From assembly GCA_025358255.1 (NCBI GenBank), contig JANYKC010000059.1, positions 1 to 51,672 on the forward strand: DNA of 51,672 nt, given 5' to 3'. The stretch is from Spirochaetaceae bacterium (lineage in GTDB: Bacteria; Spirochaetota; Spirochaetia; Treponematales; Rectinemataceae). Positions 39,147-45,813 of the stretch are shown piece by piece (within the stretch, counting starts at the first letter, position 1; each line of letters begins with the position of its first letter). The notes under the pieces were generated by a model. The model had not been told where the DNA came from. It saw only the letters and a program-made list of their open reading frames with translations, and did not search any database. Both the position numbers and the translations under genes were made by a program.

Positions 39147-42035
39147 TCAGTAGTTCAGTATCGGCAGGACGCTGACGGTCTTGCCTGCGCCGAAGCGCGT
39201 GGATACATAGACCGCCGCGGACGAGACCGAGATGCCGTCGAGATCGGAATCGGTCGTGACGGTCAGGCTGTTCCCGAGGCTGTAGTCGGACGCGTTGATC
39301 TTCCTCCACGTGTTGCTGTTGGACGCCGCCGTGGCCGTCTGCCATGCCACCTGGATATCGCCGGCGGCGCCTTGGGTGGCGCACACCGTGCGGTAGCGGG
39401 CGTTGGCGTCGGCCGCGTTCATGACAGGGCTTCCCATCGAGATCGGGGTGGCCACGCTGAGGCCGCCTACCGTCGAGGCATGCTTGAAGAAGAGCTCTCC
39501 ACCGCTTGTGGACCGCAGGAGATTCACGTAGACCAGCACATAGTCACCGCCAGGGACCTTGAAGAGATGTCCCTGGTTCGCCTCTCGCCAATCACCCCCA
39601 GGGGAAGTCACATCGGCGACGACAACCTCGGAAGTCTCTCCTGCCCAGTTGCCCACGGCGTTGCCCGATATGGTCCACAGGTCGGTCGAATACCAATCGC
39701 CGCCGGTCGTGCCAGGGTGGCAATCCGGATAGATGTAGTACTCCATGCCATCGGAACCGAGATAGACCTGGTGCCCGCCGGTGGGGTTGTCGGTTCCCGA
39801 ATACAGGCCCACGGTCTTGGCGGCGCTCATCACCCCGCCGCTCCAATACAGGCTCTTGGCATTGGTGTCGTCACCTACGGCCCCGCCGGCGCTGTCATAG
39901 CCGAAGCCGAGGAGGATTTTCCCTCCCGAGCGGCTGACGCTTGGCTCCCTCACGCAGCCCGGCGTCGCGGCGGTGTGGGCATCGGTCTTCGCCGTCCAGG
40001 TCGATGAGTCAGAAGGCAATTCGGTCCAGCTCGCCGTCCCCGCCGTTCCGCTGTCATCGCTCGCGGTCACGAAAAGGGCGATCGTGTTGCCGACATCGTC
40101 CATCTCGCCTGCGAAATCGATGGCCATCCCGCCGCCGCTTGCCGGGGTCGCCGTGCCCCAGTTGAGCCCCCTGTCGCTGCTCGACACCGAATACAGCTGC
40201 CCTGAAGCGCTGATGTACAGGTAGGTCAACAGCGTGGGCAGGGCCGGATTGACGAGGAGCTGTCCCTTCCGGACGCCCGTGGGCGAGAGGCCGGGAAGGG
40301 ATCCCACTGTCGGCCCGGTGACCGCGGCCAGGGTGGTGAAGGTCCCTATCGAGCTGTCGGCCGTCCCGCCTTTCCCGTCCTTCGCCTGGACCTTCCAGTA
40401 GTAGGTGGTCGAATTGAGGAGGTTCGTTCCCGGCGTGAAGGACGTGGCCGCGATGACCGTCGTCCCGTTCAATTTCATGGTCGGAGACGAAGTTGTATCC
40501 AGGTAGACATCGTAGCTCAGGCTGTCGTTGTCGGCATCCGTCGACGCAGTCCACATGAGCATGGGCGCCAGTGCCACGCCCGTGGCCGCATTGACCGGGC
40601 TGGCCAGGACCGGCGCGCTTGGATTGGCGTTCGCCGCGGCGGCCGTCGTGAAGCTCCAGATGGCGCTGTCCGCGTAGCCGTTCTTGCCGTCCAGGGCCCT
40701 GATCTTCCAGTAGTACTTGGTGCCACTGGCCAGGACGCCAGTGCCCACGTTGTAGAGCGGAAGCGAACCGGGGCTGGCCGTCAGCTTGGTCGTCGGCGCG
40801 GGGTTCGTATCCAGATAAACGTCATAACTGACCGTATCCCCATCGGGATCGCTCACCGCGCCCCAGAAAAGGGGAGGCGTGAGGGCCATGTCCGTGCCGT
40901 TGTTGGCCGGACTGGAAAGGGTCGGCGCCGCGGGGTTGGAGTTCCCGGTGGCAGCCGCGACCGTCGTGAAGCTCCGGATCGCGCTGTCGGCGATGCCGCC
41001 GTTGCCGTCAAAGGCGCGGACCTTCCAGTGGTAGGTGGCGCCGTTCGCCAGGATGCCGCTGCCCAGCGTATGGCTCAAGGACGTGAGGGCGGCGCCCGTC
41101 TGCTTCGTGGTCGGCGGCGTGTTGCCATCAAGGTAAAGGTCGTAGCTCACGCTGTCCCCGTCCAGGTCGGTCGAGGCGGTCCAGCTGAAGCTCGGCGTGA
41201 GGCTTGAGCCGGTTGAGGCGTCGGCCGGGGCGGATAGCGTCGGCGCCGTGGGGGCGGAGTTCTGCGAGGAAAGCGTCGTGAAGCTCCGGACCGCGCTGTC
41301 GGTCGCGCCGCCGTTTCCGTCGAGCGCCTGGACCTTCCAGTAGTACTTGGTGCCGCTGGCGAGGACTCCGCTTCCGATGGTGTAGGACAAGGCCGTGACC
41401 GCGCTCGTCGTAAGCTTCGTGGTCGGCGAGGAACTGCTGTCCAGATATACGTCATAGCTCACCCTGTCACCGTCGACATCGGTCGCGGCGGCCCAGGTAA
41501 GGGTCGGTGTGAGGGCGATGTCGACGGCGCCGCTGGCCGGAGTGTAAGGTCCCGGTGCCGCCGGGCTCGAATTGGCGGCCGCGGCGGGCTGCTTGATGGT
41601 GATGGCGATTCCCGACGTGTCGGCGCTGTAGCTCTCCAGCCAGGCGGTCCCGGTCGAAGTCACCGGATAGACGCCAGAGGCCTCTGTGGCGCCGATCTTG
41701 CCGTCGTTGTTCGTATCCACGAAGGCGCCGACGAAGTAGCTCCCCTTCGCCAAGCCGGCAAAGGAAAAACTGAAGGACTGCGCATAGGGTTTGACAGTCG
41801 GGTTTCCGGTGATGTCGACGTAGGTGATGGTGGCCGACCAGTCCGAGGGTATCGAATCCAGCACTCCGACCCGGATGTTGCCGCTGGAGGTCACCCCCGA
41901 GTCCAGGGTGACGGTGCCCGAAAGCGTTATCGTTTCGGAGCCACCCAATCCGAACAGGTCCAGAAGCTGTTGGCAAGAAGCCATAAAAAGCACGAGGATC
42001 CCCAAACCCACAAAACGAATTGCGCGCATTTTCAT
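39147..42035 (-). CDS. Large surface lipoprotein with four FN3-like repeats and a propeller-like C-terminus
   Basis: 962 residues. Lipoprotein signal with lipobox FMAS-C21. Residues 35-150 form a self-contained beta domain with a DTNNDGKIG calcium-binding-like loop. Four fibronectin-III-like repeats follow at about 159-254, 261-357, 367-463 and 471-567, each with D-DGD-VSYDVYLD and a TKYYWKV-A-DG-GG-ADSA--SFTT ending. Residues 580-962 contain YSVSSSDRGLNWG, REPSVSRSGGKILLGFGYD and similar blades resembling a sialidase or glycosyl hydrolase propeller, without catalytic residues I can assign. AAGGAG precedes the ATG. A likely role is binding or processing extracellular polysaccharide or adhesion. 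Confidence 0.85.
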   Translation of the reverse strand: MKMRAIRFVGLGILVLFMASCQQLLDLFGLGGSETITLSGTVTLDSGVTSSGNIRVGVLDSIPSDWSATITYVDITGNPTVKPYAQSFSFSFAGLAKGSYFVGAFVDTNNDGKIGATEASGVYPVTSTGTAWLESYSADTSGIAITIKQPAAAANSSPAAPGPYTPASGAVDIALTPTLTWAAATDVDGDRVSYDVYLDSSSSPTTKLTTSAVTALSYTIGSGVLASGTKYYWKVQALDGNGGATDSAVRSFTTLSSQNSAPTAPTLSAPADASTGSSLTPSFSWTASTDLDGDSVSYDLYLDGNTPPTTKQTGAALTSLSHTLGSGILANGATYHWKVRAFDGNGGIADSAIRSFTTVAAATGNSNPAAPTLSSPANNGTDMALTPPLFWGAVSDPDGDTVSYDVYLDTNPAPTTKLTASPGSLPLYNVGTGVLASGTKYYWKIRALDGKNGYADSAIWSFTTAAAANANPSAPVLASPVNAATGVALAPMLMWTASTDADNDSLSYDVYLDTTSSPTMKLNGTTVIAATSFTPGTNLLNSTTYYWKVQAKDGKGGTADSSIGTFTTLAAVTGPTVGSLPGLSPTGVRKGQLLVNPALPTLLTYLYISASGQLYSVSSSDRGLNWGTATPASGGGMAIDFAGEMDDVGNTIALFVTASDDSGTAGTASWTELPSDSSTWTAKTDAHTAATPGCVREPSVSRSGGKILLGFGYDSAGGAVGDDTNAKSLYWSGGVMSAAKTVGLYSGTDNPTGGHQVYLGSDGMEYYIYPDCHPGTTGGDWYSTDLWTISGNAVGNWAGETSEVVVADVTSPGGDWREANQGHLFKVPGGDYVLVYVNLLRSTSGGELFFKHASTVGGLSVATPISMGSPVMNAADANARYRTVCATQGAAGDIQVAWQTATAASNSNTWRKINASDYSLGNSLTVTTDSDLDGISVSSAAVYVSTRFGAGKTVSVLPILNY
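40335..41561 (-). repeat. Four tandem FN3-coding repeats of about 310 bp
   Basis: The FN3-like units of the lipoprotein repeat at a period of 102-106 codons. Unit 1 (residues 159-254) and unit 3 (367-463) are closest, sharing GSGVLASGTKYYWK or GTGVLASGTKYYWK. Such arrays often gain or lose units by recombination. Confidence 0.75.
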
Positions 42036-42170
42036 GGCGCTCTCCTTTTCCGGGAATAAAAATACTCAGATCAGTTTGACTTACCACAACTATCAGGTTT
42101 TTGCAAAGAGAAGCCGAACATTCTACCTGCCGCTTCGTTAGGACCCCCGGCTGGAGGCCCGGAATGGATA

Positions 42171-42242
42171 CGGTCATACAGGCCTATTCTGGTCGGCGAC
42201 GAGGAGAGCGTATTGCGAAGCCTCCAGCGGGTGCTTGCTGAC
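42171..42242 (+). pseudogene. Response-regulator receiver fragment
   Basis: In one plus-strand frame the sequence reads RSYRPILVGDEESVLRSLQR and on to VLAD, close to the first strand and helix of receiver domains (ILVVDDEESVLRSLQRVL). It has no start codon in frame and is cut by the 99-bp element that starts at 42238. It pairs with a kinase fragment beyond the element. Confidence 0.6.
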
Positions 42243-42336
42243 CCTGCGCCATAACATCGGGTGCTCTCCCATGATCTTGGCCCGTCGATACGGGTCAGAA
42301 TCATGGGCCCAAGCCAATGTTTGGTTGCCGGGTCAG
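42238..42336 (-). mobile_element. 99-bp palindromic mobile element (MITE-like), copy C, inverted
   Basis: Same length and sequence as copy B but in the opposite orientation. The right terminal repeat GTTGCCGGGTCAG (42324-42336) is intact and followed by TA; the left one, CTGACCCTGCGCC (42238-42250), has diverged. The central hairpin is conserved. It lies between fragments of a response regulator and a histidine kinase. Confidence 0.88.
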
Positions 42337-42342
42337 TAAAAG

Positions 42343-42453
42343 GGAAGGATCGAGGTCAGGACCTGGGCGGGGGATGGCTGGATCAATGTCTCGTTCCGGG
42401 ACAGCGGGACGGGCATCCCCTTCACGGTGCGGATGCCTATCGCAAGGCCTTGA
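42343..42453 (+). pseudogene. Histidine kinase C-terminal fragment with internal deletion
   Basis: Thirty-six codons read GRIEVRTWAGDGWINVSFRD then SGTGIP, joined directly to FTVRMPIARP and a stop. The first part is the D-G-box region of a histidine kinase ATPase domain and the second is its C-terminal end (FTVRLPI); about 60 residues between them are missing. With the receiver fragment at 42171 it marks a lost two-component system. Confidence 0.6.
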
Positions 42454-42484
42454 GTCCGGCCTGCCAGGTGCCCTTGCGGAGGGC

Positions 42485-42976
42485 TCAGGGCTTCTTGCCT
42501 ATTCGGACGAGTATAAGGGATTCCTGGCCGGACCGCTCCAGCGCCACGAGGACCGTGGCCCCCTGCATGTCCCAGCTCGCCTCGGTGGCGTCCACGGCGG
42601 AAGGCGGGCCAAAGTCCTCCACCTGGTTCCGTATCATCGCTTCCAGGAATGCTCCCGGGTCTTCGCCGGAACCGAGGCTGTGGAGGTAGGAAAGGCCGTC
42701 GACAAGGCCATGAAGGAAATGGACTTCCACCTTCGTGGCCCTGCCCTGGATCAAGGCCCTCCAGGACCAGGTTCCCCTCCCCTCCACGATCCACGCGTCT
42801 CCGCAACCATGGTAGGCGCTGAAGACCGATAGCACCTGGTACTCGCCCATGCCGAGGGAAAGATCCTCGTTCTCGAATGCCGAGGCGGACTGGACCACGG
42901 CGAACAGGACCAGCGTTGCGGCGAAGGCCCTCGCGCCTTGCGCGGACCCGATGCCTGATATTCGGTGGAAGCTCAG
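42485..42976 (-). CDS. Secreted protein of the Tat/AOR operon, unknown function, probable CTG start
   Basis: 163 residues. A signal peptide is evident (ARAFAATLVLFAVVQSASA before FENED), but no ATG, GTG or TTG lies upstream of it in frame. A CTG at 42976 overlaps the tatB stop in CTGA, the same geometry as the ATGA junctions elsewhere, with GAGGGG upstream; I take it as the start. A GTG at 42898 would destroy the signal peptide. The mature part (YQVLSVFSAYHGCGDAWIVEG, ALIQGRATKVEVHFLHGLVDG) matches no family I know. It is the last gene of the operon. Confidence 0.6.
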   Translation of the reverse strand: MSFHRISGIGSAQGARAFAATLVLFAVVQSASAFENEDLSLGMGEYQVLSVFSAYHGCGDAWIVEGRGTWSWRALIQGRATKVEVHFLHGLVDGLSYLHSLGSGEDPGAFLEAMIRNQVEDFGPPSAVDATEASWDMQGATVLVALERSGQESLILVRIGKKP

Positions 42977-43440
42977 CTCTTGCCCCTCGGAATCGGGCCT
43001 GAGGGTCGGGTGCCAGGGCCTGCGATGAGGCTCTCGGCTGGCTCTGGGATCATGAAATCGGGGACAGTGGTTTGGCCGGCGGGGAGGGCGGCCGCGCCGC
43101 TGCCTTCGGGCGCCTCGGCGGAAGCAGCCCCCGGAGGAGCCGCGGCCGCGGCCGCGGCCGCGGAGGTCACCGGGATGGCGGAATCGCTGACGGCCAAGCC
43201 TGGGTCCGCCGGCCTGTCCGGCGAAGGCGCGGGCTCGCTGACCTCGATCTCGCTCACCGTGTCATTGACGACCTTCACGAATTCGTCCTTGATCGTCACC
43301 ACTTCGTCATAGGCCTTCTTGGCCTTGGCGTAGAGCCTTCCGGCCGCCCTGAAGAAGGCCGGCAGGTCCTCGGGCTTGATGAAGATGACCACCACGAGGC
43401 CAATGACGATGAGCTCGGAAAAACCAATGCCGAACATCAT
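42973..43440 (-). CDS. tatB: TatB-like twin-arginine translocase subunit
   Basis: 155 residues. N-terminal membrane helix FGIGFSELIVIGLVVVIF, then KPEDLPAFFRAAGRLYAKAKK, the hinge and amphipathic helix of TatB/TatA proteins; FGIGFSEL with the early glutamate fits TatB. The long tail is Ala/Pro-rich and includes an eight-alanine run encoded by a GC-only simple repeat. The ATG at 43440 overlaps the tatC stop in an ATGA. It would form the substrate receptor with TatC. Confidence 0.85.
   Translation of the reverse strand: MMFGIGFSELIVIGLVVVIFIKPEDLPAFFRAAGRLYAKAKKAYDEVVTIKDEFVKVVNDTVSEIEVSEPAPSPDRPADPGLAVSDSAIPVTSAAAAAAAAPPGAASAEAPEGSGAAALPAGQTTVPDFMIPEPAESLIAGPGTRPSGPIPRGKS
43139..43163. repeat. 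GC-only simple-sequence repeat in tatB
   Basis: About four tandem units of GCCGCG or its complement encode a run of eight alanines in the TatB tail. The 6-bp unit keeps frame, so slippage would only change the linker length. Confidence 0.75.
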
Positions 43441-44186
43441 TCCTCTCCGAACTTGAAGATCTTCGCGATGAGGATCGCAAGGAAGTACAGGACGATGAGG
43501 GGAAGGGCTATGCCCAGCTGGCTCACGAAGTCAGGCGAGGGCGTCACGATCGCCGCGAACACGAAGATGAGGACGATGACAAAGCGCGTGGCCTTGAAGA
43601 CCTTCTTGCGCTTCAATATGCCAAGCATGAGGAGGACCTCGAGCACGAGGGGAGTCTGCATGGCCAAGAGGGACCAGAGGATGAAGGAGAGCACGTAGAA
43701 GACGTTGGTCTGGTAGTTGAGGAGGTAGCCGACGCCCTTGGGGAGGAAGGTCGGGTTCGTAAGGAAGGAGACCGCGGCAGGAACGATGAGGAAGTAGCCG
43801 AGGTAGGCGCCGAACACGATGAGGACGAGGCTCGCGCTGAGGACCGCGAGGATGATCTTCCTTTGGCGGAGGGTGAGGCCGGGGAAGGCGAACCTCAGGA
43901 TGTTGAAGATGTGCACCGGCATGGAGATGGTGATGCCGGCGATCACCGCGATCTGCACCTGGGTGATGAAACCCTCGGCGATGCTGGTGGCGACGAGCTT
44001 GTTGTTGATCGAGCTCGCGACCGTGGCGAATTGCTCCGTGAAAACGCGGATGATGCTGTTGGAGAATATGAAGCACAGGATGAAGGCGACGACGAGCGCG
44101 ATGAACGAGCCGAGGATGCAGGAGCGCAGCTCCCGGAGATGCTCGATTATGGGCATCACCTTTTCAGGGTTGGTGGTTTCGGCCAT
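43437..44186 (-). CDS. tatC: Sec-independent protein translocase TatC
   Basis: 249 residues, six membrane helices. The family start is clear: MPIIEHLRELRSCILGSFIALVV carries the conserved HLxELR motif, and later FVFGAYLGYFLIVPAAVSFL and LVLEVLLMLGI follow the TatC pattern. It is the core of the twin-arginine translocase. It lies 31 bp after tatA and overlaps tatB. Its place in the operon of a Tat-targeted ferredoxin suggests a dedicated or co-regulated translocase; whether the genome has another Tat system is unknown. Confidence 0.95.
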   Translation of the reverse strand: MAETTNPEKVMPIIEHLRELRSCILGSFIALVVAFILCFIFSNSIIRVFTEQFATVASSINNKLVATSIAEGFITQVQIAVIAGITISMPVHIFNILRFAFPGLTLRQRKIILAVLSASLVLIVFGAYLGYFLIVPAAVSFLTNPTFLPKGVGYLLNYQTNVFYVLSFILWSLLAMQTPLVLEVLLMLGILKRKKVFKATRFVIVLIFVFAAIVTPSPDFVSQLGIALPLIVLYFLAILIAKIFKFGEE

Positions 44187-44217
44187 CTGCGTTTTTCGCC
44201 TTGTGCGATTCCCCGTA

Positions 44218-44409
44218 TCAGGCTTTTTTCTCGTCGGAAGCCTTCTTCTCCTCCGCCGTTTTCTTCTCCTCGGTCTCGTTCTCCTTGATCGCCTTCGTGA
44301 ATTCCTTCTTGGCCTCGCCGAGGGAGCGGGCGAACTTGGGAATGGCGGATGCGCCGAAAAGCACCAGGACGACTATCACGATGACGATGAGCTCAGTGGT
44401 TCCGATCAT
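44218..44409 (-). CDS. tatA: TatA twin-arginine translocase subunit
   Basis: 63 residues: membrane helix IGTTELIVIVIVVLVLFGA, the FG hinge, amphipathic helix IPKFARSLGEAKKEFTKAI, and a charged Lys/Glu tail. This is the standard short TatA. The ATG at 44409 is followed by the helix directly; the frame extends to 44700 but that part is a shadow of the upstream gene. It would polymerise to form the translocation path for folded proteins. Confidence 0.92.
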   Translation of the reverse strand: MIGTTELIVIVIVVLVLFGASAIPKFARSLGEAKKEFTKAIKENETEEKKTAEEKKASDEKKA

Positions 44410-44446
44410 TGGGCACTCCTTGTATCGCGCGAGGGGCGGGTCCTTG

Positions 44447-45007
44447 TCAGGGATTGTTCCATCTCTCGACGGCATCCCACTCCGCCAGGCCTTCCGCATG
44501 CTCCTGGGTGAGGTACCTTGTGGAGTAGAGGTAAACGGCACCGTTCGAACTGCGGCAGACCCTGATGTCGGCGGTCTCTTCCCCGACCCCGAGCGATTCG
44601 AGGATATCTGACAATGCGCCTTTTGACAAGCCAAAAGGCCGGTTGGCGAAACTGTCCAAGGGGGTCGGCCGGGGGTATGTCCGCGACTCTTCGCGCACAA
44701 CTTCAGCCACCAGCTTCACCGGATCGCCCTCCTCGACCCTTGCCAGGTGGGTGGCGTAGGCCCGCGTCATCCCCAAGGCGCTGAACCAATACACGGCGGC
44801 CTTTCCGGCTATGGATTCCAGGTCGGGAGCCCCAGCCGCGGCGATCGAGGCTGCCAAGTCGTTCTCGGGGAATCGGGCGGCGAGCTCCTCAAGGGTAAGC
44901 AGCTTGGCTTCCGCGCTCCTGGCGCGGATAGCCTCGACGACGGGCCCCGGATCGACGACCTTGGCCTGCGGGCCACTGCCCTGCGGTGCCACTTCGCCTC
45001 CGCTCAT
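44447..45007 (-). CDS. Unknown 186-residue cytoplasmic protein of the Tat/AOR operon
   Basis: No signal peptide or membrane helix. Mostly helical: VVEAIRARSAEAKLLTLEEL, AGKAAVYWFSALGMTRAYAT, LVAEVVREESRTYPRPTPLD, LSKGALSDILESLGV; the end has RVCRSSNGAVYLYSTRYLT. I do not recognise it. The ATG overlaps the stop of the 92-residue gene in an ATGA, so the two are coupled. Between an oxidoreductase and tat genes it could be a dedicated chaperone that holds the folded enzyme or ferredoxin for export, as TorD and DmsD do, but I see no such motif. Confidence 0.7.
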   Translation of the reverse strand: MSGGEVAPQGSGPQAKVVDPGPVVEAIRARSAEAKLLTLEELAARFPENDLAASIAAAGAPDLESIAGKAAVYWFSALGMTRAYATHLARVEEGDPVKLVAEVVREESRTYPRPTPLDSFANRPFGLSKGALSDILESLGVGEETADIRVCRSSNGAVYLYSTRYLTQEHAEGLAEWDAVERWNNP

Positions 45008-45282
45008 GCCTTGGCGCCCTCGGCCTTGGCCGCAGCGCCCTCGGCCGCCTCGCGGTCAGCGATCTCTTTTTCCACGCGCGCCCTGAAGGTGTCGCTCTTG
45101 AACATCTTCATGGCGAAATAGATGCCTTGTGTCCTGATGGACTCAAGGAGGAGTTCGCCTGCCGCCTTGTCGGCGGCGGGCAGGAATATCCCATTGCCCA
45201 CGACTTGCCAGCCGGAGGAACCCTCCTCCAGGCGCAGCTCCCCGTCGATATCGGCGGACGTGCCGTCATTGAATTCGATCAT
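45004..45282 (-). CDS. Unknown 92-residue protein of the Tat/AOR operon
   Basis: Small soluble protein: an N-terminal beta part (FNDGTSADIDGELRLEEGSSG) and a helical part (AAGELLLESIRTQGIYFAMKM, FRARVEKEIADREAAE), ending in an Ala/Glu-rich tail. No cysteines, so no metal cluster. It lies 18 bp after the FMN-binding-type gene and overlaps the next gene by 4 bp. Function unknown. Confidence 0.68.
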   Translation of the reverse strand: MIEFNDGTSADIDGELRLEEGSSGWQVVGNGIFLPAADKAAGELLLESIRTQGIYFAMKMFKSDTFRARVEKEIADREAAEGAAAKAEGAKA

Positions 45283-45300
45283 CGTGGGCCTTTATCCTTA

Positions 45301-45690
45301 TCACTTCGCCTTGGCTAGCGCCGCGGCGGCAAGTTCCTTGAAGCGGGTCGAAAGCTCGGTGGCCCCGCTGATGGCGTCCACCTTGTCAGGGGCCTGCTTC
45401 TTCAATAGGTCGGCTTCGAGGGCCTGGACCGCCTCCACCCAGGAGACTCCGGCCATCTTCTTCATGGACGCGTTGTAAGCCTTGTCGGCCCACTTGGAAT
45501 TGCCCTTGTTGGCCTCGTTGTAATCGATCTTGGCGATGAGGCCGGCCTTTACGGTCAGCTTGATCTCGGCCACATAGCCACGCTCGTCGGCCTTCGTCTC
45601 CTTGACCGAAAAGACGCCGTCTTTCCAGGCGGCGAAAAGGGATACGGCCACGAGGGCCAGGCAGGCGATGATCGTGATGCGCTTCTTCAT
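45301..45690 (-). CDS. Periplasmic FMN-binding-domain protein
   Basis: 129 residues with an N-terminal signal sequence or anchor (ITIIACLALVAVSLFAAW) and an FMN-binding domain like that of NqrC/RnfG: GYVAEIKLTVKAGLIAKIDYNE and, at the end, DAISGATELSTRFKEL, where SGAT-T is the motif for covalent flavin attachment on threonine (S-G-A-T-x-x-S/T). AGGAG lies before the ATG at 45690. It could pass electrons between the exported ferredoxin and a membrane or periplasmic partner. It follows the aldehyde oxidoreductase gene by 123 bp, with a hairpin in the gap. Confidence 0.82.
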   Translation of the reverse strand: MKKRITIIACLALVAVSLFAAWKDGVFSVKETKADERGYVAEIKLTVKAGLIAKIDYNEANKGNSKWADKAYNASMKKMAGVSWVEAVQALEADLLKKQAPDKVDAISGATELSTRFKELAAAALAKAK

Positions 45691-45718
45691 CCAAATGCTC
45701 CTTGGGGGGAATTGGCAA

Positions 45719-45747
45719 GGCGCCGGCAGCAGGAAGCCACCGGCGCC
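45719..45747 (-). terminator. GC-rich hairpin between the AOR and FMN-binding genes
   Basis: GGCGCCGG (45719-45726) and CCGGCGCC (45740-45747) form a perfect 8-bp stem. No T run follows on the minus strand. It more likely tunes expression or mRNA stability within the operon than ends it. Confidence 0.45.
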
Positions 45748-45813
45748 TGGCCGAGGATCGGAGCGCGGAAGGCCCAACAAAGGCCCGCCGTCTCCGTTCT
45801 CAGGTTAGGTCCA

